64,000 nt of DNA, from positions 62,001 through 126,000 of the forward strand of contig LUGG01000029.1 of assembly GCA_001683735.1 (NCBI GenBank), read 5' to 3'. Below the pieces are notes generated by a model. The model was not told where the DNA came from. It was given only the letters and a program-made list of their open reading frames with translations, and made no database searches. The position numbers and the translations under genes were made by a program. This stretch comes from Grifola frondosa (Eukaryota; Basidiomycota; Agaricomycetes; Polyporales; Grifolaceae). Shown in pieces: positions 15,998-27,664 of this stretch (position 1 is its first letter; each line of letters opens with the position of its first letter).

Positions 15998-16850
15998 GGT
16001 AAGTCGCACTTCCAAATGAGATTGTCATTCATGATAGCCGCTGAATAGTCTTCTCTGACACATATAGGTTACATACAGTGTACAGGGGGCTGCGGTCGAT
16101 ATATGCGTCGCTTCCTGTCCAAATGGCTTCAGCTTCTCCAACCTATCAAAAATCAGGGTGCATATGTTCGGACTTGGATGAGATCGTGCAGGGTGCAGGA
16201 AGGGATATACGGTGTCGAAAATCTATATCGATGCGGCGCTGTATTCGCGGATGAAGTTGAGTCAATGCGAATTGCCATTAACTCGCATTGAAGCCGCTCG
16301 ATTGGGATACATGTAGGACTTGCCATCGATTTATTCATGGTGTCAAGTCGGCTCCGACGGAGACTCGTTTGCGTCGATTCTTCCCTCAACATACTCGTCA
16401 CCTCTGTATTTACTTGCGGCGTCGATTCCAATCACGCCTACGTAGACTGTCCGCTCGGCGACGCAGATTCGGGCGCGCTGTTTGCTCCATTGCGTAACGC
16501 AACATATTATAACAACGCGTATTAATCGAACATCTGCAACCCCAAAAGCTGGTGTGCATGCAGCGCAGTGCTCAGATGATGGCGTATAAAGGATTCCGAA
16601 AGCGTTGTGTGCATGTCCGAGTCTCAGGTTGACAATGCTCTAAGATCTGGCCGTTAAAACATGTGTCCAGTGGCACGAAAGCCACTGTCGCACCAAACGC
16701 AGAGCATTCAACGGGAAAATTAGATGTCAGAGAAAAAGAAGTAAGTAGTCGTGAATGTAGCATGTACAGAATTGGCACAGTACCCTGGGTTGCAGCCGTA
16801 CGATAACTTTGTGGTAGGTTCAAGTGTCCGCTCAACTTGGGCCGTGGCAT
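15998..16850. other. Spacer of duplication copy 2, no gene seen
   Basis: Counterpart of 12920-13780. Contains the 3' flank of the F-box gene, then the 3' flank of MRS6. No supported coding frame. Confidence 0.55.
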
Positions 16851-18746
16851 TCACCAGTCATCGACCGTCTCATCGTCTACGGAATCGAGTGGAGGCCAAA
16901 AAGCGTCCACTTCGAGCGCAGTGGCTTCATCCTTTTCCCTCCCTTCAGCCTGCGTATCGCGCTCTACTCCGGAGTCGCGCAGATGGCCAGAAGCTTTGAG
17001 CACCTCCACGGCCTTCCAAAACGTGTTTTCGGCCGTTAATGTCGCTGCATCCGCTATGGTGGGCAGCAGCAACGTGTTTGGGGAGTTACGAGGATATCTG
17101 GATGCATTGTTGTGGCCGCAGTCGCGGGAGCAGGTGGATGTTGAATGTAAAAGAGAGTAAACAGAGGATTAATCGGCGAAGCTTCGCCTGGCTTTTCGAT
17201 GGCCAAAGTGAGTGTCGCATCGAGATAGGGTGTTAGCAGCGCTGCGGCCGATTGTGGGCTTGCGTCGATGAGCGGCATAGAGATGTACAGAATGTCTGAA
17301 CAAAAATTCAACGGCGGAAGTATGGATTTAACGTCGGCTACCTACATTTGCCTTTCGGAGCGGACAAGCTGCCCTCGCCAGTAACTAGAACATGAGCTGT
17401 CGTAATAGCCGATGCGCCCTCAAAACTGGATGGAGGAAACACCAGCAGGCCAGTATCGACCTCGTAATTGGGGTTTGATGATTCCACGGCAGGTGGTTCT
17501 CCCGGGGCTTCAGATGGAGCGTCAGCATCTACGGGCGGCGGTGCTGATGACTCTGCAGACGGCTCAGCAGGAGAAAATGATATCGGCCGGTCGATAATTG
17601 CCACGCATCTGGCAACAGGGAAGACTTGCCGTGCATTCAATGGGGAGGGAGGGACGGTCGTGACAGCTGTAGGCGGCGCGTAGTCCGACGAGCAGATGAC
17701 AAGATCGCAGTTGAGTTGTTCGGCAAAGTCTTCCAGTTCAACGGCATATCTTGAAGGGCGTAAGGAGGTTTCATGTGCTGAAGACGAACTGTCCTCCTGT
17801 TTCACAAAGGGGGCGATAGATGAGATGCGCCGGCCAAGGATGTAAGTCCCGCCCTTTACGGCTGATGTGCGGCAGAAGCCTTGGGCTATCTCTCCCAATC
17901 CACCGTAATGCCCTACCAAGAAGGGGGAAGCGCCGTACCGACCCGCTGAACGGAGGTACTGCCGTATACGCTGAAGGGCAGGCAATGTCGTATCTGCGCA
18001 ATGGATGAGACAACGCATCGAAATAGAACATGCACAGCGATAATTATACCTGATGCAGACATGCAGAACGCTAGCGCATAGGCAATCGCGCTCGCTGCCT
18101 GATCATCCAGTGAGAATACATCGTGCAGGAATTGCAGGAACGGGAGCTGCTCTTTCCCTTCCAGCTCTGTCTTGCCTTCAAACTCCCCCGCAGCAAACAT
18201 GAGGAAGCGCATGAGTCTGCGCTTGTCTACGAGCGACAACACCTTGCTCTTGAAGACATCTTCCTTGCTGCCCGGTACGCTCTTCACACCCCCTGGCCGG
18301 TCGTAGATAGCAACCTTCTCGAGAAGCTTGAAGTTGCCATAGCGCGACACTCCAGACGCAATTAAAGAGTCAATTAGGGGCCCAATTGATGGGATGATGG
18401 AGGGCGCGAGGGAGATGGAGTACTGTCGGGATTGCGTTGGGAGAGTCGAGGAGTGCGTGATGGATGTGAATCTGGCGCGCTGACGCGCCAAGAAGTCTGA
18501 AGGTGCCTTATCGTCGGGAATGGAGGCACGCTGGTCTGCCCATTCCATAAGTTCATCTAAGGTGAGGGAGGCATCGTCGCCACCATAGTATTGGTTGCTG
18601 TCGATGTGCGCGACCTTGAAGCCTGCTTTCGAAAGCGCACTAAGGACCCGTTTAGACCGGGAAACCTGGAATGGTACGCATGAAGCTCACGCAGCGGTAA
18701 TAGATTCAGAAAGCCCAGTACCGAGAACGACTGCGTCGAAATCCAT
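16851..18746 (-). CDS. MRS6: Rab escort protein (Rab geranylgeranyltransferase component A, Mrs6/REP)
   Basis: Presents newly made Rab/Ypt GTPases to geranylgeranyl transferase II and delivers them to membranes. Exons: 18746-18691, 18639-18050, 17993-17346, 17295-16851, giving 579 residues with one base restored. The N-terminal dinucleotide-fold signature MDFDAVVLGTGLSESITAAAL, then HIDSNQYYGGDDASLTLDEL, separates it from Rab-GDI. Other landmarks are YGNFKLLEKVAIYDRPGGVKSVPGSKEDVF, the GGLGEIAQGFCR block and LFTLFYIQHP near the end. One C is missing in the run at 17080-17083 (CTCCCC for CTCCCCC), which otherwise truncates after LVTP. The 3' end is the fragment duplicated at 13781-14150. Confidence 0.92.
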
Positions 18747-18919
18747 GCTCCTCGACGATTGAGACGATGAACAAGCTCCCCACTCAGCGGATCTCAGCCA
18801 CCGGAATGTGCCGAGGACGGACCCCGAATTGAGTTTCCATGTTTGCAAAAATTTCCGGTTCACATCCCTTACTCTCCGTTCTCTCCTTCTGTCCTCCACT
18901 TCCTCTCTTTTCATAAACG

Positions 18920-20911
18920 ATGGCTAAATCCTCAGAAAAGAAGGCCGACAAAAAGATCGACAAGAAGGTTGCGAAGGACAAGGCGACTACCAAGAAGGCT
19001 GCGCCTGCGAAGTCAGCGGTGAACGTCAAACCCATTTCTTCGAAGGAAATCTTGGCAAAAGCGCAGGTACATCTCGACAAACGTCTGCACAGCATCATAT
19101 GGTTATTCATTTTGTCTGTTTGAAGTCCAAGTCGAAGGGAAAATCGCCTGCCAAGAAGCCGGCTAGTGATAGTGATTCTTCGTCAGAATCTGAGGAGGAA
19201 AAGCCCAAAGCTAAGATCGCTGCGAAGGTCCGCATATCCAAGTTCTCTATGTACTTGCATTAACAATTTTTTGTTCTTGTTGTAGCCAAAGCCTGCTGCG
19301 AAAGCCGAGAGCTCCAGTGAGGAGTCAGAGTCTTCAGAAAACGAGAAGCCCGCTGCTAAGACCGCGAACGGCAAGGTATGTAGCTATGATACACGATTAC
19401 TATCCCTATCTCATGTCAGCAATTTTGAGCAGTCGAAGCCGGCTGCGCTTTCCTCAAGCTCGAGTGAGTCCTCGAGTGAATCTGAATCAGAGGATAAAAA
19501 GCCAGCTAAGGCTGCTGCCACTTCATCTTCATCTGAAGAGAGCAGCGAGTCTGAGGACGAGAAGCCCAAGGCTGCCCAAGTGAAGGCCGCCCTCAAGAAA
19601 GATGAAACCTCGGATTCCTCAGACAGTTCAGAAGATGAGAGTCCTGCAAAAAAGGTCACCCCCAAGAAGGCCGCACCTGTGAAGAAGTCTCCTGTGAAGG
19701 TGTCGCCTGCGAAAGCGGTTCCTGCTAAAAAGGCTGCGAAGAGTAGCGATAGCGACTCCTCCTCGGAAGAGTCTTCTTCGGAAGAGGCTGCTCCGGCGGC
19801 CAAGAAATCTGATGCTGCGGCAAAGGAGGCGGCTTCTAGTTCGGAGTCGGAATCCTCTAGCGACGATGAGGATGTGAAGATGGCTGATACCCCCGCTGCT
19901 CCTGCGAAGGGTTAGTTTTTTATGTTGTCTCGCGTACACATCACTAATTCTATGATTGACGCAGGCAAGCGCAAGGCCGATGACGCCGATGACGCCGCCC
20001 CGGCAAAAAAGGTCAAAGTGGCCAATGATGATGCTGCCCCGTGAGTGGGGAGCCGACGAAGACTATTTTTTGGGGCAGCCTGTCGTACAATGTCGACAAT
20101 GACTGGTTGGCACAGGAGTTTGCAGAATGTGGGGAGGTGGTCTCTGCGCGCGTGGCGACAGACAGAACCACTGGCGACTCGCGCGGGTTCGGCTACGTCA
20201 CGTTCTCGACTGCCGAGGCTGTTGATGCTGCTGTCAAACTGACCGATAAAGCAATCGATGGCCGCCCTGTCAACATTGACAAGAGCCAGGAGAAGGACAA
20301 GAGCGCCATTCGCCAGAAACGCGCAGATGCATTTGGCGACTCCACAAGTGCCCCGTCAGCTGTGCTGTTCGTTGGGAACCTCAGCTGGGATGCCACTGAG
20401 GACGTCGTCTGGGAGACGTTTAGTGCACACGGAGACATCAAGAGCGTACGCCTTCCGACCGACCGCGAGTCAGGACGGGCGAAGGGCTTTGGATACGTCG
20501 AGTACACCGACATCGAGTCGGCGAAGCAGGCATTTGAGGCGCTCGCTGGTGCCGAGATTGCTGGGCGATCGATCAGACTTGACTATTCTCAACCCAGAGA
20601 TAACAGCGGTGGCGGAGGTGGTCGTGGCGGATTCGGTGGAGGCCGTGGCGGAGGTCGTGGAGGTTTCGGCGGAGGTCGCGGAGGCTTTGGTGGTGATCGT
20701 GGTGGGCGCGGCGGCGGACGTGTAAGTTGTGGTTTTTTGCTGCATCTGTATGGCATTCTCACTGTCCTTTACGCAGGGCTTTGGTGGACGAGGTGGAGGT
20801 CGTGGACGAGGTGGGGACAGAGGACGCGGACGAGGCGGCGACAGAGGACGTGGTGGAGCACGTTTTGGTGCTATTGCCGCTTCCGAGGGGAGGAAGACGA
20901 CCTTTGATTGA
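18920..20911 (+). CDS. NSR1: Nucleolin-like protein (Nsr1/gar2 family)
   Basis: Nucleolar protein for pre-rRNA processing. Exons: 18920-19066, 19126-19227, 19286-19375, 19433-19910, 19965-20721, 20777-20911, giving 569 residues with one base restored. The N-terminal half alternates Lys/Ala/Pro blocks with acidic Ser runs (SSSEESESSE type), likely CK2 sites. A basic nuclear signal follows, then two RRM domains: RRM1 with TIFWGSLSYNVDNDWL and RGFGYVTF, RRM2 with VLFVGNLSWDATEDVVW and KGFGYVEY. The C-terminus is a Gly/Arg/Phe (RGG) tail, interrupted by the last intron. A C appears lost at about 20036-20041 (CCCC before GTGAGT), which breaks the frame between the acidic part and RRM1. The break coincides with a GTGAGT that could mislead splice predictors. 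Confidence 0.93.
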
Positions 20912-21246
20912 TTTTATATTCTATATGCTATCGGTCTTCCGTTTGTCAGTTATGTTCCTATCTCATGACTCCCTATCTGTAGTGACGCATCGTTTGATTA
21001 CTTTGAACCCGTGTTATCTCAGTGAATGTTAGGACATGTATCTTGCTATTCGATGCGCGTTATATAGTGACAAGTCTTGTGATTGAGTTCATGCTTCAAC
21101 GCGACTCCTGCCTTCAGGTCATTGTCGAAAAGTTGTTGTATAAGGACTTGTTTCCCACCACGTACGTGCTACTATCAATCATTTGAAGACATTGGTCCTG
21201 TAACTCCAGTTTCGTGTCGCTCATCAGTGAATCTATTGCAGCGTCA

Positions 21247-22862
21247 ATGTCTTCTCACAGAGCACTAGAATATCATGATATTCTTACCGAAATCTTCCAA
21301 TACCTTGATCCTTACCTCGATGCCCACTCCAACGTAAACGGTTCCAACCGACAAGCTTTAGCTCGCTGTGCTCGTGTATGCACCTCACTCTCGGATCCTG
21401 CGTTGGATATCTATGGAAATCCTTGGAAAACTTGATGCCATTACTGTCGCTATTCTCAACATTTACGCACACTGTTGAATATGGTCCGCCACTAGCTCAA
21501 TGGGCAACAATATTCAAACGTGTATGTACTTCCTTCACTATCGCCGTTATCAGAGCTACTTCATGAACATGATCAACAGGTATTGTACCGTGCGAAATCT
21601 CCGAATCCGAGTGGGTACGATTTAAATTCTATGCCCGGCGCATCAAATCGCTCAGGCAGTATTCACATATGAATGTCGATCCATCGGTCTTCCACGCCAT
21701 ATCCATCCGTAATAAGGGACTGCCTTTCTTATCATCCCTCAGGACAATGAAACATATGCTGAGAAGCCCATCGGAAATGATATTGCCACTGCTCATCTCC
21801 GATAGACTGGTTCGATTTGAGCTGTATCTGTCCACTTATTATTCCGACGTTGGACAACCGCATGCCGATGCAGTCCACATATTTCTCAATAAAGTGCATT
21901 CTTCCTCCCCTGATCTTCAACATCTTATTCTTCGCTGCGTCGCCTACGCATTTCCGATGTCAATAATGTCCTTCAAGAATTTGCGCACCCTACACATTGA
22001 GACTCGATCATGTCTGGTTTGCAGCCCGCAATTCTTGCAAGCACTGTCTCTCCTTGACAACCTCGTTGACCTTGCTATTCACACCATCGAGTTCGCGGGG
22101 GGCGCGGGGAAGTGCGGTCGATTTTCCGTGTTGAAGACCCTATTGGTGGGAGGGTCATCATTGGACGTCGCTCGCTTTCTGTCCGACATCTCCGCCCCAC
22201 AACTGCAACGGCTTCTTGTCCGTAGCCGTGTACGGGACACAGATGAGGGCCGCGCCTACATGGATGTGCTGTCTTCCAACTTCACATCTTCCCTCCGTGA
22301 GCTATCTATTGTCTTTTCCAGCCCATACTCACGTCAACCGACCAAATTTATACCGATTGCGTCTCTCATTGAGCCATTGTACAATCTCCATCGGTTGTCC
22401 GTCATCGAACTCTCACTGTTCATCGACCACACTGGTTTGTCGTTTGCTGAAAATGACATTCGCATGATGGCGAAGTCCTGGCCAGAGATGGCCACTCTAT
22501 GTCTGCAGACCGCTCCTGCTCCGAAGGAGACACTACCCCCTGTAGACTGCCTTGCTGAATTTGCCGAAAGATGTCCTGCATTGCGAGAACTCGTGCTCCC
22601 ATCTCTTCGGCTCAGCATCAGCAGCTCGCCGGTTTGTCCAACGAGGGAGGAGACTTCATCTCATGGGTTGCAGAGGCTGTTGATAGGAGATGGCAGGACC
22701 ACGGGTCCTAATCCTGGTTCGGTTGCGCGATTCCTCGTTTCCCTCTTCCCGACTCTGACCATCGAGGACCCTCGGAGCAACATAGTTGCGCCGGTACCTG
22801 ATAACGCACGGTGGCGCAAGGTGCTCGGTCTCTTGCCAAAAATTCAGTCGAGCCGGAGATGA
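21247..22862 (+). CDS. F-box/LRR-like protein, frame-disrupted tandem copy
   Basis: Exons 21247-21521 and 21580-22862. The protein parallels its sister at 23339-24953: MSSHRALEYHDILTEIFQYLDP F-box start, CARVCTSLSDPALDI, then leucine-rich C-terminal segments ending in NARWRKVLGLLPKIQSSRR. Two bases present in the sister are missing here: a T near 21408-21412 (GGATATCTATGG for GGATATTCTATGG) and an A near 21582-21586 (GTATTGTACC for GTATTAGTACC). With both restored the exons keep exactly the sister's frame, and the second has the same length. Either two assembly errors or a very young pseudogene; the rest shows no decay. Confidence 0.7.
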
Positions 22863-23338
22863 AGCAGGATCAGGATGAAATCATTAATGATGGACAAAAG
22901 TCTCCCATGTATATAAGCAGGGGTGCAGCTAGATAGATATATACATAATTATTTCCCCATCCCGACAGCGCAGTTGCGACAAGAATATATTATAGAAATC
23001 CCAAAGAGCGAATGTAGTGGAATACAGCACACTACTGGAACTCTACCGTACGTATGCTCCTACAGTGGCTCGTATGCTACACCCCGGACTCCGCCAGTCA
23101 TTGGTAAGCTTCGGCAAGCGCGCGACGTCTGGTAGCCTCATGGCGTCGACTGCCGGATTGGGGAATGCCGGTAAGCGCCCTCAACAGATATGGTATGGGC
23201 AGTTTTTGCTGGGTCGTTGTCGAAAAGTTGTTGTACGACTTGTTTCCCACCACATCAGTGCTACTATGAATCATTAGAAGGCATTGATCCTGTAACTCCA
23301 GTTTCGTGTCGCTCATCAGTGAATCTATTGCAGCGTCA

Positions 23339-24953
23339 ATGTCTTCTCACAGAGCACTAGAATATCATGATATTCTTACCGAAATCTTCCAATACCTTGA
23401 TCCTTGCCTCGATGTCCACTCCAAGGTGAACGGTTCTCATCGACAAGCTTTAGCTCGCTGTGCTCGTGTATGCATCTCACTCTCGGATCCTGCGTTGGAT
23501 ATTCTATGGAAATCCTTGGAAAACTTGATGCCATTACTGTCGCTATTCTCAACATTTACGCACACTGTTGAATATGGTCCGCCACCTGAAATGGTAACAA
23601 TATTCAAACGTGTATGTACCGCCTTCATTGTCGCCGTTATCAGAGATACTTCATGAATATGATCAACAGGTATTAGTACCGTGCGAAATCTCCGAATCCG
23701 AGTGGGTACGATTTAAATTCTATGCCCGGCGCATCAAATCGCTCAGGCAGTATTCACATATGGATGTCGATCCATCGGTCTTCCACGCTATATCTGTCCG
23801 TAATGACGGACTGCCTTTCTTACCATCCTTGAAGACCATGAAATATACGCTCCAAGAATCGCCGGAAATGATATTGCCACTGCTCATCTCCGATAGACTG
23901 GTTCAACTTGAGCTGGATCTATTCGCTTATTATACCGGCATTGGACAACCGCTTGTCGATGCAGTCCAAATATTACTCGATCAAGTGCATCCTTCCTCCC
24001 CTGATCTTCAACATCTTATTCTTCGCGGCTTCGGCTACGAATTTCCGATGTCAATAATGACCTTCAAGAATTTGCGCACCCTACACATTGAGACTGGATT
24101 ATGTCTTGTTTGCAGCCCACAATTGTTGCAAGCACTGTCTCTCCTTGACAACCTCGTTGACCTTGCTATTCACACCATCGAGTTCGCGGGGGGCGCGGGG
24201 AAGTGCGGTCGATTTTCCGTGTTGAAGACCCTATTGGTGGGAGGGTCATCATTGGACGTCGCTCGCTTTCTGTCCGACATCTCCGCTCCACAACTGCAAC
24301 GGCTTCTTGTCCGTAGCCATATACTGAATGCAGACGACGGTCGTGCCTACATGGATGTGCTGTCTTCCAACTTCACATCTTCTCTCCGCGAGCTATCCAT
24401 TGTCTTCTCCAGCACAAACTCACGTAAACCGACCAAATTTATACCGTTTGCGTCTCTCATTGAACCATTATACAATCTCCATCGGTTGTCCGTCATCGAA
24501 CTTTCACTGTTCATCGACCAAACTGGCTTGTCGTTTACTGAAAACGACATCCGCATGATGGCGAACTCCTGGCCAGACATAGTCATTCTATGTGTGCAGA
24601 CCGCTCCTGCTCCGAAGGAGACACTACCCCCTGTAGACTGCCTTGCTGAATTTGCCGAAAGATGTCCCGCATTGCGAGAGCTCGTGCTTCCATCTCTTCG
24701 GCTCAGCATCGGCAGCTCGCCGGTTTCTCCTCCCTCGTTGGAGACTTCATCTCATGGGTTGCAGAGGCTGTTGATAGGAAATGGCAGAACCGCGGTCCCT
24801 AATCCTGCTTCGGTTGCACGATTCCTCGATTCCCTCTTCCCGACTCTGACCGTCGAGGACCCTCGGAGCAACATAGTTGCGCCGGTACCTGATAACGCAC
24901 GGTGGCGCAAGGTGCTCGGTCTCTTGCCGAAAATTCAGTCGAGCCGGAGATGA
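23339..24953 (+). CDS. F-box/LRR-like protein, intact tandem copy
   Basis: Exons 23339-23611 and 23670-24953 join in phase 0 across a 58-nt intron, giving 518 residues. The F-box-like start is MSSHRALEYHDILTEIFQYL with ALARCARVCISLSDPALDILW. The body has leucine-rich repeats of variable length (LVDLAIHTIEFAGGAG, LQRLLVRSH, LSVIELSLFID). An in-frame ATG 33 nt upstream exists, but the chosen start matches the design of the F-box gene at 14382. Probable SCF substrate adaptor of unknown target. Intact sister of 21247-22862. Confidence 0.83.
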
Positions 24954-25815
24954 AGCATGATCAAGATGAAATCCTTAACGATGCGCACCATATGATTCTT
25001 TTACAGATAATAATGATGAAGCTCGTTAATTTTAAATCTGAACAAGAAAAGGCGCCTTAGCTTATTCGGTTTAGAGGCAATATAGATGTCTGATGCTGTT
25101 GGTATAGAGTTGCAGTGGTCTGAATGTGACATCAGCTATATATCATTCCAGTGTTATGATGCGGAAAAGAGTACACAGTATCCCATCAACCAGACCACAC
25201 CGCGCAGTAAATTCAAGGTCAGTCCTTCTGTAGTGACCCTTCCGCTCCCGCTCTAAGGGAGGTAAGTAAATCTGTCAGACGTTGGCGCAGCTTGGTGGTT
25301 ATAGATTCTTCGTCCGATGAAGGCGGCGGCTTGAAACAGACCGACATCAGCACCATGTTTCCGTGCACTGCCGCTGCAACTCACCAGCTGATCTAATAGG
25401 TACTTAGCGGCCAAAAATGTCAGAAAAACACACATGGAACAAAGCAAGGCTAGCGCTATATACCTCTGCTTCATCTATAGTCTGTTGCGAAGAATCATTG
25501 AATTCGAGACAAGTCTGGATAGTACTGCCACGGTACACACCAAAATAATCGGCCCTCTAATACATCAAATCCAGATCAGTTTCAAATTAACTGTAAAGCA
25601 CTTGTCACTTGGCCTACCTATTCATACTGTCTCGCCAAAAAATGGTGGATCCGAAGCTGCAGCAAAGTACTGCTGAACAACTTGCCACGGACCCGCGTAA
25701 CGCGCCGCGGACTCGTGCAAAGCACGTGCCCAGCAACTGAAGCCACCTTGTTTAGAACTTCAGAGTGCTGTTGTGCTCGATCTTCCACCATCTAACCATA
25801 GTCTGCTATTATAGC
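24954..25815. other. Intergenic, no gene seen
   Basis: About 860 bp between the F-box gene and MED10. The first half is AT-rich. Short frames exist on both strands, one minus-strand frame near 25253-25474 having a hydrophobic stretch, but none has a splice context or conserved motif. Confidence 0.5.
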
Positions 25816-26774
25816 ATGGCCCGAGGCAGCATCTCCACACCCGCACCGCCTGCGCCTGATTCTCCGCGGTCATCAGAGTCCCCGCCGCCCTAACGGCATT
25901 CAGGGCGATCTTGAGGTTGAGCTGCTTGGACTTGCGAATGCGTTGTATAACCTTGGGACCACGGTGGTGAATGATCTGACGAAGGAGAAAGACAAGCCTG
26001 GAGGAGGGAAGCAGGTTGGCATCAGAGTGTAAGTGTGCATACTCTGGTACTATCGCTCTATGTGAGGATTCCGCGGGTGGGTCTTCACCGGCAGAGCCAG
26101 GATGGGACAGTTATTGGTGCTGGTGACATTGAGTGTATCCTCCTGATATGCGAGTTGGTTTGGGTCCATTGGAACGTTTTTACCCTTGTCAAGAGGGCGC
26201 ATTGCTTTGAAATGTGCCCTTGCCTCCCGATGCACCGGTGTGGCTCATGTTTGGACAAAATGCTGCTTTACAGGTTGAGAACGGATGAATCTCGCCATTT
26301 TTGTTTACATTCCGCCGAATTGTCTGTGCTAAAACTTGATGAAATTCCCTAGTAACGACGTTATCAACCACTTGGCCGTTTTAGACGATGTCTCCCAACA
26401 TATCACAACCATGATACCCATGCAGGTTCTGATCGACATTGACAATTCGCGCAATCCTATGCAGCTAACTAGGGAGAGACTCGAGAGAGCTGCGACGGAG
26501 AACCAATTTATGAACGGCAAAATACATGCGATAGATGTGAGTCCGATGCGTCTGAGCTTTCCCCGCTCTTTTAAGATATCATACCGAGCTGATGTTTGCT
26601 CAGTCGTACCGGAAATACCTGGATGACGCCTTGACTCAGAATTTCCCGGAGCTAGCACCACATCTACTGGAGTCATCTTTCCATACGGCCATGCATGCAA
26701 TCCCAGCTCCGGGGAGCATTTCGCCTGGGGCGAGTCCTGTGGATCCGAGTCATACGGCTACCAATGGTTCTTGA
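25816..26774 (+). CDS. MED10: Mediator complex subunit 10 (Med10/Nut2)
   Basis: Subunit of the Mediator middle module, bridging activators and RNA polymerase II. Exons 25816-26028, 26353-26536, 26604-26774, giving 188 residues after removing one base. Conserved core: DLEVELLGLANALYNLG, then VNHLAVLDDVSQHI-type helix (NDVINHLAVLDD), MIPMQVLIDIDNSRNPMQLT, RERLERAATENQFMNGK and YRKYLDDALTQNFPEL. This is the fungal Med10 pattern. The first intron (26029-26352, 324 nt) is far longer than its neighbours. An extra C near 25881-25891 (CCGCCGCCC-TAAC) places a stop after the Pro/Ser-rich N-terminus; dropping it gives PPNGIQGDLE. The tail after LLES is lineage-specific. Confidence 0.9.
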
Positions 26775-27664
26775 TACTGCGCGACCACTGGTGAGTTGTG
26801 ATGGCGGTTAGAGATGTATGGTGCTACCATCAGTTGCGCTGACCTACTGGATCTAAGGACAGCGCAAGATTGCCGCGCAGCAGTCATGCAGAGACGGAAG
26901 ACGCTGACAATGAGGCAAACGAACGACCGTATGCTGCGTAGATTGCCTCAACTCCTGCAGACTCTCAGGATTTGTCAGTATGATCATGGTGATCGGACAC
27001 GCTGGCAAAGGACGGCTATCTCGGGCGGCACACTACTTGGATGGCTTTGAGTTGGAGGTTTCCATGGAGGGTAGTGTGGCCGCCTCAAGTGTCCCGCATT
27101 CAGGAGGATCATCACACCGGGAGCGGACATTGTGAAGCAGGCAGAAGTTCGCCGCTGATGTTCTCATCTGTCCGCATGTTACCGCGTTGTAGGAGTGTAG
27201 AAATACTCAGAGCCTGTCTTGCTAGAGAATTATCTCAAACTGTGTGGTAAATGAGAAGGATATGAATATAGTGGATCCGGATTTTCATGTGCAGATCCCG
27301 GATGCAAGGATGCACCGGCGTGCGGATAAATGGATTTGCGTGAACATGGCCGCCAGAGGCTGAGCGCTGAGTGCGGCACTTTGCCATATACTTACTCTGT
27401 CAGACTCTGCCACTTTTTCCATTTCATACCCTGTCATTCGAGGCCTCCATTCCACGTCTTGTCAGTTTATCTGGTTACCATCATATCTCTGCTTTTCGCC
27501 TGTTTCCTTCCTTCTCGTAATCTCCGTTTACTCTATAGTGCAGGTCCCAGCGCTCGCCGAGTCGTGCTCCTTTCACTCGTCTCTGACAGCACACTCCTTC
27601 TGTCTCTCTTGACTGGAGTCATAATATCGCCAGGGATTGCACGTCTTGCCACTCGCAGGAACAA
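26775..27664. other. Intergenic; pyrimidine-rich leader of RIC8 at its 3' end
   Basis: No coding frame supported in 26775-27330. From about 27390 to 27660 the plus strand is C/T-rich with few purine runs, typical of the promoter and 5' leader of a fungal gene, here RIC8. Confidence 0.5.

Larger units (their letters stand above)
11095..17420 (+). repeat. Tandem duplication, ~3.07-kb unit with F-box gene and MRS6 tail
   Basis: Copy 1 runs about 11095-14150 and copy 2 about 14160-17420, offset about 3075 bp at matched positions (stop codons at 12919 and 15994). Each unit starts with the same gene leader (ctcgatcacatg...ctctgaactttct), contains an F-box/LRR gene on plus, a shared spacer, and the 3' end of MRS6 on minus. 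Copy 2 continues into the complete MRS6, so the ancestral order was F-box gene then MRS6, and the duplication breakpoint fell inside MRS6. Confidence 0.85.
21118..24980 (+). repeat. Tandem duplication of a second F-box/LRR gene, unit ~2.09 kb
   Basis: Units are about 21118-22887 and 23210-24980; the start codons are 2092 bp apart. Identity is high, with long blocks unchanged (for example the stretch around 22080-22200 against 24170-24290). This pair is younger than the 11-17 kb pair. The leader, including tgtcgaaaagttgttgta, is duplicated too. Confidence 0.85.

Noticed and set aside
20470..20745. Thr/Ser-rich minus-strand frame over the RGG tail of NSR1
   Set aside because: Antisense of Gly/Arg repeats gives artificial Thr/Ser/Pro text; the plus-strand RGG tail is the known end of the nucleolin family.
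25253..25474. Minus-strand small membrane protein candidate with a hydrophobic stretch
   Set aside because: A single short frame with no promoter or splice context, no homologue recognised; hydrophobic runs arise by chance in AT-rich DNA.
26814..27250. Possible extra gene between MED10 and RIC8
   Set aside because: Short frames only, none continued across credible introns, no conserved motif.
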